This document shows positions 53,231 through 61,370 of a stretch of 64,000 bases of DNA, in pieces. The stretch covers positions 6,968-70,967 of the forward strand of contig NZ_CAMLSE010000042.1 of NCBI RefSeq assembly GCF_946482605.1. The letters are read 5' to 3'. A program made the translations under genes and the position numbers. The notes beneath the pieces were generated by a model. That model did not search any database. It was not told the DNA's origin and saw nothing but the letters and a program-made list of their open reading frames with translations. Each line of letters begins with the position of its first letter. Positions within the stretch are counted from its first letter, which is position 1. Source of the DNA: an uncultured Dyadobacter sp. GTDB lineage: Bacteria > Bacteroidota > Bacteroidia > Cytophagales > Spirosomataceae.

Positions 53231-53492
53231 AGGAGGTTCCTAAGGAGCCACATTGTATCGTTCGCATTCATTTGTCTAGAAACAGGAGGCTCCGCAGGAG
53301 CCAAACTATGTCGTTCTCATTTCATTTGTCTAGAAACGGGGGGCTCCGCAGGAGCCACATTATATCGCTAGCATTCTCGTTCTAGAAACAGGGGGCTCCG
53401 CAGGAGCCTCTTTGGTTTGCCCCGGAGGGGCATCCTGTTTCTAGAAAACGCCAACGAATTTGGGAATATCGCGGCTCCGGAGGAGCCTCCTG
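53231..53492. repeat. Tandem REP-like repeats, GGCTCCGCAGGAGCC family
   Basis: Five units spaced about 55-70 bases apart, at 53232, 53285, 53340, 53392 and 53472. Each has the palindrome GGCTCC-GCA-GGAGCC (the first and last are variants), followed by AyAyTaTrTCGyT and preceded by TCTAGAAACrGGrG. An oppositely oriented copy is suggested by CCCGGAGGGGCATCCTGTTTCTAGAA at 53420-53447. It fills most of the gap between the LacI gene and the dehydratase gene. Confidence 0.8.
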
Positions 53493-53560
53493 GCTGCGTT
53501 CATGCCCCCGGCCATCGTTGATTTTCCATCCCTGCGCTCCCCCTTGCAACCGCCTGTTCA

Positions 53561-53572
53561 TTAAACGTTTAA
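53561..53572. promoter_or_regulatory. Candidate LacI operator (TTAAACGTTTAA)
   Basis: A perfect 12-bp palindrome with a CG centre, the usual form of LacI/GalR operators. It lies just beyond the end of the LacI gene and upstream of the exported dehydratase-dgoD unit. Related palindromes flank the promoter region of the other SusCD operon at 60958 and 61150. Confidence 0.5.
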
Positions 53573-53590
53573 GCATGCAGGTAAAAAAAA

Positions 53591-54628
53591 TCAGCCGCTC
53601 AGCAAGGCCGTTCTGGTTTTTGATGACTCCCTTGCGATCAGTTTCGCCTCCATCAGGATCTGCTTCATACCTTCATCCGGGTTTTTTAGTTTTTTCAGCA
53701 AATACTCCACCGCTGTTTTTCCAAGCAACTCCAATGGCTGACGCACATAGGTAATCGGGCAATAATACAGGTCGAAGACTTCCGCCTGACCGAAACTGAC
53801 GATCGCCAGATCGGAAGGAACTTTGAGACGGAGCTCGTTGATATATTTCAACCCATTGATTGCCAATCCGTAAGTCGCAAAAATGATCGCTTCGACCTTT
53901 TGTTCCGACGCCGTCATTTCATCGATGGCAATTTTCACCTCGCTGTCCATCCGCTCGAAATGCACCGCTTTGAGCCAGGATTCCTGAAAATCGACCCCGC
54001 TATCTCGTAATGCGTGCTTATATCCCCGGACGCGTTCTTCCATGTGGTACATATTTGAGTCGTAGGCAATGATCCCGATGCGGGAGTAGCCGTTCTTCAC
54101 GAGGTGTATCCCCGCGTCGTAGGATGCTTTGTAATTATTGGTGGCAACAAAATCGGTTTGTATTTCGGGAAAGTGACGGTCCAGGAGCACAAACGGAATG
54201 TTGCGCTCTTTGAGGTAATGTACCTGGCTTTCGGAACCTTCGCAGGATACGATAATGAAACCATCCACCTGCCTGTTAATCAGCACATTGAGCAAGTCCC
54301 AGGACTTGTCGGCGTGCTCATCGCAGCTTCCGATGATCACCGTGTAGCCGTTCTTTTTCGCCTCGTCTTCGACCACCCGGGCAATGTTGGCAAAAAACGG
54401 GTTCGAAATATCCGCGATAATGAGGCCGATCGTGTGCGTTTTGCCGCTCCTGAGGCTTTTGGCCAAATGGTTTGGCTGGTAATTCAATTCCTTTGCTATC
54501 AGTTTGATTTTATGGGCGATGGCTTCCCCTACCCTGGTCTCCTTTTCTTTGCCGTTGAGGACGTAGGAAACCAGGGCGGTGGAAACGCCTGCCTGCTGTG
54601 CGATATCTTTCAGCGATGTTTTTTTCAT
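53591..54628 (-). CDS. LacI-family transcriptional regulator
   Basis: A 345-residue LacI/GalR-type repressor. The N-terminal HTH is KKTSLKDIAQQAGVSTALVS, then YVLNGKEKETRVGEAI and the hinge helix NHLAKSLRSGKTHTIG. The periplasmic-binding-like effector domain follows (LIIADISNPFFANIARVVED, VDGFIIVSCEGSE, FVLLDRHFPEI, RIGIIAYDSN, SDLAIVSFGQAEVFD, PITYVRQPLELLGKTAVEYL). The effector is probably a hexonate or hexuronate intermediate of this locus. Its start overlaps the end of the ManD-like gene by four bases, so it is part of that operon and likely regulates itself. Confidence 0.95.
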   Translation of the reverse strand: MKKTSLKDIAQQAGVSTALVSYVLNGKEKETRVGEAIAHKIKLIAKELNYQPNHLAKSLRSGKTHTIGLIIADISNPFFANIARVVEDEAKKNGYTVIIGSCDEHADKSWDLLNVLINRQVDGFIIVSCEGSESQVHYLKERNIPFVLLDRHFPEIQTDFVATNNYKASYDAGIHLVKNGYSRIGIIAYDSNMYHMEERVRGYKHALRDSGVDFQESWLKAVHFERMDSEVKIAIDEMTASEQKVEAIIFATYGLAINGLKYINELRLKVPSDLAIVSFGQAEVFDLYYCPITYVRQPLELLGKTAVEYLLKKLKNPDEGMKQILMEAKLIARESSKTRTALLSG

Positions 54629-55974
54629 GGACGTATAAGCGTGCCGTCGAATTTTCTTACTTGCCAGTTGGATTTGGTGCTGATCGGGTATTTGGCGGCC
54701 GCCTTTTCATTGATATCTACGCCAATACCCGGCACCTCGTTCACCGACATATAGCCGTTCTTCATCGTCGGGCAGCCCGAGAATACTTCCAACGTTTTGT
54801 CATTGAACTGCACGGCTTCCTGAATGCCGAAGTTCCACACGGCAAGGTCGATGTGGGCATGTGCCGAATGACCAACGGGGGAAACGTCGCCGGGTCCGTG
54901 CCAGGCAGTTTTAACATTGAACCATTCACCCAGCCGGGCTACTTTCATAGCCGGAGTAACGCCTCCGATCTGCGACACGTGAATGCGGATGAAATCAAAC
55001 CACTGGTTGGCCATCGGTTCCAGGAATTCATTGATGTTGTTAAACAATTCCCCCATGGCCAGCGGCACAGTAGTACTTTGCCGCAAGAGCTTGAACCATT
55101 TCATGTTCTCAGGCGAAAAAGGATCCTCGATGAAGAACGGCCGGTAGTCTTCCAGCTTTTTGATCATGTTGATGGCGTTCATCGGCTGTACACGCTCGTG
55201 AATGTCGTGCAGCAGCTCCACTTCTTCCCCGCATTGCTTCCGGACCGTTTCGAAGAGAATGGGAATCGCTTTCAGATAGGCGTTCTCATCCATGTAATTG
55301 TCGGTTGCTCCGCCGAAACCGGCCTCTTTGAAATCAGGTTTTTTGGTGGTGCTGCCGACCGCCCCATAACCTCCCTGCTGGATCCGGATATAGCGGTAAC
55401 CCTGTTCCTGAATCTTCTTCACGCTCTCGACGGTCTCTTCGGGTGTACGCCCGTTCGCATGCGTGTAGCAAGGCACGGCGAACCGGCATTTGCCACCCAG
55501 CAATTGGTACAGCGGCATGCCTGCCCGTTTTCCCTTGATATCCCAGAGTGCCTGGTCCAGGCCGCTCAATGCATTGTTGAGCACCGGTCCATTGCGCCAG
55601 TAAGAGCTCACGTACGCTCCCTGCCACATGTCTTCGATGTTATCGACGTCCTTACCTGCACAAAACTCGTTGAGATAGGTATTGATTGCAACCAGTACTA
55701 CTTCGGCCCGCTGGGTGAACGTGGCGCAGCCCAGGCCGTACAGCCCGGGCTCCGACGTTTCCACCTTGACCACAATGAGGTTGGAGCCCTGCGGGGCCGT
55801 TGCAATCGCGCGAACGCTTTTGATCGTCACGGGTTTCATAGCCCTGGCATATGCAGGCGTTTCCCGGTCGGCCCTGGCGCTGGGAATACCACCGAACAGT
55901 CCCAGCATTCCCGCTGACCCACTCAGTCCCAAGGCCTTCATCGTATCACGACGGCTCATTCCGTTCTCTTTCAT
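54625..55974 (-). CDS. ManD/RspA-type D-mannonate dehydratase-like enolase-superfamily enzyme, exported
   Basis: A 449-residue member of the ManD (RspA-like) branch, whose active members dehydrate D-mannonate, or slowly D-gluconate, to 2-keto-3-deoxygluconate; many are inactive. Landmarks are LDQALWDIKGKRAGMPLYQL, CYTHANGRTPEETVESV, LLHDIHERVQPMNAI, FFIEDPFSPENMKWFKLLRQ, PLAMGELFNN, VSQIGGVTPAMKVA and AWHGPGDVSPVGHSAHAHID, so both Asp/Glu metal ligands and the late His are present. The N-terminus MKENGMSRRDTMKALGLSG is Tat-like, so it is probably periplasmic. It follows SusD and ends overlapping the LacI gene. Confidence 0.87.
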   Translation of the reverse strand: MKENGMSRRDTMKALGLSGSAGMLGLFGGIPSARADRETPAYARAMKPVTIKSVRAIATAPQGSNLIVVKVETSEPGLYGLGCATFTQRAEVVLVAINTYLNEFCAGKDVDNIEDMWQGAYVSSYWRNGPVLNNALSGLDQALWDIKGKRAGMPLYQLLGGKCRFAVPCYTHANGRTPEETVESVKKIQEQGYRYIRIQQGGYGAVGSTTKKPDFKEAGFGGATDNYMDENAYLKAIPILFETVRKQCGEEVELLHDIHERVQPMNAINMIKKLEDYRPFFIEDPFSPENMKWFKLLRQSTTVPLAMGELFNNINEFLEPMANQWFDFIRIHVSQIGGVTPAMKVARLGEWFNVKTAWHGPGDVSPVGHSAHAHIDLAVWNFGIQEAVQFNDKTLEVFSGCPTMKNGYMSVNEVPGIGVDINEKAAAKYPISTKSNWQVRKFDGTLIRP

Positions 55975-56014
55975 TTCAATCGTTTTAAAGGTTTAAGAAT
56001 TGATATCGCTGACG

Positions 56015-57556
56015 TTACTTTTTATCCCACCACACCCTGGTATTCAGATCATTGGGACCTTGTCGTGCATTGGCGTCGTTCACATTCTGCAAGTTCACGA
56101 CGATTTCGGAATCGGGATAAGGCATGCGGCGGATAAAGTCTTCTTTGATCTCGGAACCGGGATAGGGGTTCTTTTTTAATGTAGGAAAACCGCTTCTCCT
56201 GAAATTAGCCCACGACTCGTTGCCGTCCAGGAAGGTGGCTACCCAGTACTGCGTGTTGATCTGATCGAGCGCTTTTGCATTGTCCAGCGGATGCGCTTTC
56301 AGGTACGCCAGAATTGCGTCCTCTTTAATGGCCGCGGCAGGATCATATAAGGCCATCTGTTCCAGGTTTGCGCGGATACCTTTGGCATAATAATCTGCGG
56401 CCTCGCCTGTAACCCAGCCACGTACGGCCGCCTCTGCCAGCAGAAGCTGCACCTGCGCATAGGTAATGTGAAACTCGGGAGCGTCCAGTTTCAAGACGGT
56501 CGTCAGGTTGATCTGGGTAAAATCCCAGAGGCTCACCACGCCGTTTTCGGCGAGTACGGTATTGATTGTCACGTCGTTGTAACCCATCGGCATTCCAATC
56601 TGCACTTTCGGATCGGAACTGGCGATCTTGGACGTTTGCTCAGGCCCGCCCTTCGCCCCCACGTAACGCACGGCAAACACGGGCAGGCGCGGGTCGTTGT
56701 TTTCTTTCAGGTAATTGACAAATGGAGCGGCGAGGTAGAAGTTTGTTTTCTCCCTGGCGGCGAGGTGATTAGCAATGTAATTGTTATAAATGGCGGTATG
56801 CCGTATGATCGAGTTGTCGGCATTGTTTTCAAAAAGACCGCCTGCCACCGCTTTGGTCACATAACCTTTGGCCCCGGTTGGATCCACTTTCGAAAGTCGC
56901 ATTCCGGCACGCAACATGAGCGAATAGCCCAGTTTTTTCCAGCGTGGCACATTTCCACCATAGAGAATATCGGTGGTTACCGGCTGCTGCGATGCGTCCA
57001 GCGCACCCGCCGCCTCTTCGAGCTCTTTCAGGATGTCCTTATAAATAGCTTCCTGGGGATCGTATTTCGGACGGATCACTTCGCTGATATAGCCCTTTCC
57101 TGCTTCGAAATAGGGAATATCACCATAAGTATCGGTCAGGATCATGAATGCATAGGCCTTCCAGATCCGGGCCGCATTATAAATATTCGACTGCAGGGGA
57201 TCGTCTTTGGTCTGCTCCGTTACTGCTACGAGCTGCTTGATCACGTTCCTGTAAAAATTCACCCACACCACCGGTGTATTGGAATTGTTCAGCTGGTTGT
57301 AATTGCCGCCGGAGAGCGAGCTTCCGTAGGGTGTGATCACCTGCTGCACGATCCCGAAATTATAGCAGAGCATGCCCAGCGTCGAAACGCCGTCCAGGTA
57401 GGTTGTGGCAATGATGGCCTTGTTGAGGATCAGCGACGGGGCCAGCGAGGTCGGATCGACCTTGTTGGTATTGATCTCGTCGAATCCGTTGTCGCAGCCT
57501 GTAATAAATGTCGCAGAGAGCACAAGCGACAGGATATATTTGGATATAGCTTTCAT
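56015..57556 (-). CDS. SusD-like (SusD/RagB, group 2) outer-membrane lipoprotein
   Basis: A 513-residue SusD homologue of the second group. Signal MKAISKYILSLVLSATFITGC with lipobox ITGC (Cys21). Landmarks are FDEINTNKVDPTSLAPSLIL, YNAARIWKAYAFMILTDTYG, DIPYFEAGKGY, RWKKLGYSLMLRAGMRLSKV, ITYAQVQLLLAEAAVRGWV and QYWVATFLDGNESWANFRRS. It starts 18 bases after the SusC stop, a tight pair. The branch differs from the SusD at 45.9 kb, so the two SusCD pairs in this locus probably bind different ligands. Confidence 0.94.
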   Translation of the reverse strand: MKAISKYILSLVLSATFITGCDNGFDEINTNKVDPTSLAPSLILNKAIIATTYLDGVSTLGMLCYNFGIVQQVITPYGSSLSGGNYNQLNNSNTPVVWVNFYRNVIKQLVAVTEQTKDDPLQSNIYNAARIWKAYAFMILTDTYGDIPYFEAGKGYISEVIRPKYDPQEAIYKDILKELEEAAGALDASQQPVTTDILYGGNVPRWKKLGYSLMLRAGMRLSKVDPTGAKGYVTKAVAGGLFENNADNSIIRHTAIYNNYIANHLAAREKTNFYLAAPFVNYLKENNDPRLPVFAVRYVGAKGGPEQTSKIASSDPKVQIGMPMGYNDVTINTVLAENGVVSLWDFTQINLTTVLKLDAPEFHITYAQVQLLLAEAAVRGWVTGEAADYYAKGIRANLEQMALYDPAAAIKEDAILAYLKAHPLDNAKALDQINTQYWVATFLDGNESWANFRRSGFPTLKKNPYPGSEIKEDFIRRMPYPDSEIVVNLQNVNDANARQGPNDLNTRVWWDKK

Positions 57557-57574
57557 GGGAAAGACGTTTTAATG

Positions 57575-60500
57575 CTAGAATTTCACATTCAGATTGAAAC
57601 CAATGCTGCGGGTCGGCGGCAGGCCGGGCCAGAAATCAAGTCCGGTCGCATTGTCCGACGAGTTCAGCACCTCTTCGGGGTCCATGTTTTCCGTCCATTT
57701 CTTGATCACCAGCACATTGTTGGCGACCGCGCTCAACCGCAAACCTTTCACGAATGATTGCTCCGGCAGGAATTTTCCAAGGTCGTAACCCAGGGTCAGC
57801 TGGCGCAGCTTCCAGAACCCTGCATTAGATACAAAGTCCTCATTGACGCCCAATGGGTTAACAGATTCATAAAATGGCTGCACCGCGGCCTTGGTTTTGT
57901 TCACCTCCCCGTCGGGATTCACACCGTTACCGATCACAAACCCTTCCGCACGCCCGGGCAATGTCCTTTTCGACAAGCCGTGCCGCAGGTAGTTGATGTT
58001 CCGCCCGGCAATCATTTTGTGCCCCAGTTTGAAATCGACCAATGCGGAAAGCATGATGCCCTTGTAGGTAAATGTGTTGGTAATACCACCGAAATACCGG
58101 GGAAGCGCGTTGCCTACGTTCGTCAGTGTGTTGTTCCGCATGGGCATACCACTGTTTTTGTCGAACACCTGCCGTCCCTGAGCGTCACGCAGGTACATGA
58201 AGGTATAAAGCTGGCCCAATGGCTTTCCGACCACCATATTCAGCGTCCGGCCTCCTCCGCCGCCGACGGTGATCACTGTGTCCTTGGCCGCCAGACCGAG
58301 TTTCAGCACTTTGGAGGTGTTGTAGGAAATATTGAAACTCACATCCCAGGTAAAATCCTTTCCCTTGACAGGCGAACCGGTCAGCAATAACTCGATCCCC
58401 TTGTTCCGGCTGCGGCCTACGTTGATCAGTTGGGCCACGTAGGAGGAAGCGTCGGAAATCTGAGCGGCAAGAATCTGATCGTCAGTCGTTTTGTGGTAAT
58501 ACGTTAAATCAAAACCCAGCTGATTGTTGAACATCCGCATTTCCAGACCGGCCTCCGCTTCCTTAATGCGCAACGGCCTGAGGTTCTTGTTCGGGACCGT
58601 GGAAGCATTGATGCCGCCCACCGGCACAAGCTGGCCCGACGGGTTCGGGAAGGAGTTGTTATCGACCGCGTAGTACAATGCATTGGAATACGGGTTTACA
58701 TTATCCGACCCCACCTGCGCGTAAGCAGCCCTTAATTTCCCGAACGTGATCCAGGCAGGAAGATTTTTGAATGCCTGCGAGAAGATAAAGCTACCGGTCA
58801 CCGAAGGATACAGAATGCTGCGGTTCTGCGGCGCCAATGTCGAAAACCAGTCATTGCGGGCCGTAACGTTCAGATAAATGAACTCTTTCCACGAAATCGT
58901 CGCGGCTCCGTACAAGGAATTGATTTTCTTTTCCGACAGCGCATACAGCGGGTTTTTTACGCGGCCATTCATGACGGTGTAAAGGTCGGGCTGAATGAAA
59001 TCCTGTACTGTAACACTGTTATAGTCCATCCGTGCATAGCGCTGGTTACCACCCAATGTCACATCCAGGCCGATGTTCCCGAAATTATGGTTTCCACCAA
59101 GAATAAAGTCCAGGTTACGCTCGGTATTCCTGCGAACATCCTGTGTGAATGAGCCGTTGACGTAGCCTACCGGCGCCTTTGCGATCGGTGCATAGCCGTT
59201 GGGGATATTATAATCCTGGTTGCGGACATAAAAATCCTGCGCAATGCGACCCTGCAGATAGAGCCAGTCGGTAAACTGATACTTCAATGCGACGTTGCCA
59301 AATAGCCTGTCCCGGGTGATATTTTCGAAATGATGGCTGAGTGAGTAATAAGGATTATTCCTGACCAGGAACCTCGAAAATACAAATTCGTTGCCATCCG
59401 GATGCGTCTGGTTCTGCCTGAGCGCGTCAAAAGGCATGGAGTTTGCCAGCGTGAAAATGACCGTCGATGTGGCAAAATCCTGGGCGTCGATCTGTGGCGG
59501 GTTGGTATTTTTCTCTTTGGAATAATTAATGTTTCCAAAAGCGGTGAGCCGTTTGGAAATATTCTGTGTAAAACCCAGGTTGACCACCTTCCGGTTGAAC
59601 TTATTATTTTCAACAATCCCACGATTATCGGTATTGGCCAGCGACAGGCTGAACCCGCCGTTAGGGCCATTATTGGAGACGGTAACGGTGTTGGTCATGT
59701 TGGTACCCGTCCTGTAAAACTGCTTCACGCGGCCGCGTACAGGCTGGTAAGGCCATATTTCATCGTCGAACAACACCTGTGTCATGCCCGGTTCGAACTT
59801 TTCACCAAAGCTCCACACCCCTGAGGTCGGTTCCTTGGTGGTGGGGCGCTTCCCGCCTTCACCCTGACCGTATTCGTATTGAAAATCCGTAAAATCCAGC
59901 GGTGTATCGGTGGTGAAGTTGATGTTGTAGTCCAATCCGATCCCCTTGCCTGTTCCCCGGGTTTTGGTCGTGATCATCACTACCCCGTCTTTCGCACGCG
60001 ATCCGTAAAGTGCCGCAGCCGTCGCTCCTTTCAGCACTGTCATTGACTCGATATCATCCGGATTGATACTCGAAAGACCATCTCCGCCATCGGAATTGTT
60101 CGCTGCCCGGGGGCCGTAATCCCCGCCGCCGGCGAAGTTGGAATTATCGATCGGAACGCCATTGACGACGATCAGCGGGTTATTCTGTCCGCTGAAAGAA
60201 GACTGCCCGCGGATACGGATCTTGGCCGTCCCGCCCGGTCCGGTCGACAGGGACGAAATGTTCACACCGGCCATTTTGCCTTGTAAAGAGCTCACTACGT
60301 TGGGCGTACGGTTCGTCGAAATCTGGTCCGCATTCACCGTGGCCGTGGCATAACCGAGCGTTTTGGCTTCCCGCTTGATACCCAGCGCCGTTACGACTAC
60401 TTCATTGAGGTTCTTCGATTCCTCGACCAGCTGCACATCCAGTACCGACCGGGAACTGACGTTGATCGTTTGACTGGTATAACCGATGAATGAAAAAACA

Positions 60501-60709
60501 AGATTCGCATTGGCCGGAACATCGAGGGCATATTTACCCTCCGAATCGGTAACGGTCCCCTGTGAGGAACCACTGATCAGGACATTCACGCCGGGCAACG
60601 GTGCCTTGTCCTGGCCGGTCACGGTACCCGCAATCCGGCTGTTCTGAGCGAAAACAACGCTGCAACACAGGCACAAGCATAAGGTGGCAATTGTAAAACA
60701 CTTCTTCAT
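57575..60709 (-). CDS. SusC/RagA-type TonB-dependent receptor
   Basis: A 1044-residue SusC and the first gene of the minus-strand sugar-acid locus. The start is taken at the ATG at 60709 (MKKCFTIATLCLCLCCSVVF signal) and not the TTG at 60727. CarboxypepD_reg-like domain (SRIAGTVTGQDKAPLPGVNV), then plug (NEVVVTALGIKREAKTLGYA, NPLIVVNGVPI, TVLKGATAAALYGSRAKDGV), then barrel, ending RSIGFNLNVKF. The ALGIKREAKTLGYA plug motif marks the SusC subgroup that pairs with group-2 SusD proteins, in agreement with the next gene. Its promoter region carries two LacI-operator candidates. Confidence 0.96.
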   Translation of the reverse strand: MKKCFTIATLCLCLCCSVVFAQNSRIAGTVTGQDKAPLPGVNVLISGSSQGTVTDSEGKYALDVPANANLVFSFIGYTSQTINVSSRSVLDVQLVEESKNLNEVVVTALGIKREAKTLGYATATVNADQISTNRTPNVVSSLQGKMAGVNISSLSTGPGGTAKIRIRGQSSFSGQNNPLIVVNGVPIDNSNFAGGGDYGPRAANNSDGGDGLSSINPDDIESMTVLKGATAAALYGSRAKDGVVMITTKTRGTGKGIGLDYNINFTTDTPLDFTDFQYEYGQGEGGKRPTTKEPTSGVWSFGEKFEPGMTQVLFDDEIWPYQPVRGRVKQFYRTGTNMTNTVTVSNNGPNGGFSLSLANTDNRGIVENNKFNRKVVNLGFTQNISKRLTAFGNINYSKEKNTNPPQIDAQDFATSTVIFTLANSMPFDALRQNQTHPDGNEFVFSRFLVRNNPYYSLSHHFENITRDRLFGNVALKYQFTDWLYLQGRIAQDFYVRNQDYNIPNGYAPIAKAPVGYVNGSFTQDVRRNTERNLDFILGGNHNFGNIGLDVTLGGNQRYARMDYNSVTVQDFIQPDLYTVMNGRVKNPLYALSEKKINSLYGAATISWKEFIYLNVTARNDWFSTLAPQNRSILYPSVTGSFIFSQAFKNLPAWITFGKLRAAYAQVGSDNVNPYSNALYYAVDNNSFPNPSGQLVPVGGINASTVPNKNLRPLRIKEAEAGLEMRMFNNQLGFDLTYYHKTTDDQILAAQISDASSYVAQLINVGRSRNKGIELLLTGSPVKGKDFTWDVSFNISYNTSKVLKLGLAAKDTVITVGGGGGRTLNMVVGKPLGQLYTFMYLRDAQGRQVFDKNSGMPMRNNTLTNVGNALPRYFGGITNTFTYKGIMLSALVDFKLGHKMIAGRNINYLRHGLSKRTLPGRAEGFVIGNGVNPDGEVNKTKAAVQPFYESVNPLGVNEDFVSNAGFWKLRQLTLGYDLGKFLPEQSFVKGLRLSAVANNVLVIKKWTENMDPEEVLNSSDNATGLDFWPGLPPTRSIGFNLNVKF

Positions 60710-60957
60710 CTCTTCTAATTGGGTCAAAAATCAGGGTGAGTGCTATGCAAAACATACACGAAACCGTAATCGCTACGGACACGAAGGTCAGAGTTCAAAA
60801 AAGTCAAAATGATGTCATTCATCCGGAAAACAAACCGAACGATAGTATATATACGCAAACAATTCTCCTGTACGAGACCGACTCCTGCAATGCAAGGAGG
60901 CACCTTTACGGCGCTTCCAACAGGAATAAAGTCACGAATTCAGCCAACCGAATCTAT

Positions 60958-60969
60958 TTAAACGATTAA
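60958..60969. promoter_or_regulatory. Candidate LacI operator (TTAAACGATTAA)
   Basis: A 12-bp near-palindrome with a CG centre and one mismatched pair, matching the form of the sites at 53561 and 61150. It lies about 250 bases upstream of the SusC start. Confidence 0.45.
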
Positions 60970-61149
60970 GCAATCCATAATGTAAAACGCTTGCTGAAAA
61001 TCTTTAAGTTAGGTTGTTGTGCTGGTACCGGGTACTTGAAAAGTCTTGCCGGGAACTGAAACGGGTGGCAAGTGGAAATATAAAATACGCTGCTCTTTAA
61101 TATTTTATACTTATTCTTCTAAAAAGGAAGTAATGTGACCAAATGTAGA

Positions 61150-61163
61150 TTTAATCGATTAAA
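61150..61163. promoter_or_regulatory. Candidate LacI operator (TTTAATCGATTAAA)
   Basis: A perfect 14-bp palindrome with a CG centre. With 60958 it makes a pair 193 bases apart, which would allow looping by a tetrameric LacI-type repressor. It could control the SusC operon, the kinase, or both. Confidence 0.5.
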
Positions 61164-61370
61164 CAACAAAATTTACAAACAATTATTTTTACATTTTTTC
61201 TGGAAATAAGTACAGTACCCATTTGCAGTTGTTGAATTCGCAATAAACTGGTAAAATGTATTTCAAATAATCATTCGCCCGCTTTGCGGAATGCCGGTTA
61301 CAATGCGGTGCTGAAAGCACTAAATTTGTCCTGAAATCCTGCTATCGGTTTCTATTCCATCCATCCTATC

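Larger units (their letters stand above)
60710..61370. promoter_or_regulatory. Divergent control region, SusC operon / sensor kinase
   Basis: A 661-base gene-free region between the SusC start (minus) and the LytS-type kinase start (plus). It holds two LacI-operator-type palindromes (60958 and 61150). A 77-codon plus-strand ORF at 60736-60969 has no protein-like features, and I do not call it a gene. The 60940-61240 part is AT-rich and is the likely promoter zone. Confidence 0.55.

Noticed and set aside
54598..55917. 439-codon plus-strand ORF opposite the ManD-like gene
   Set aside because: Antisense shadow of a gene with intact enolase-superfamily motifs; no signal, domain or repeat of its own.
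60736..60969. 77-codon plus-strand ORF in the divergent control region
   Set aside because: Its composition is not protein-like, it has no hydrophobic core or motif, it overlaps the SusC start region, and it contains an operator candidate at its end.
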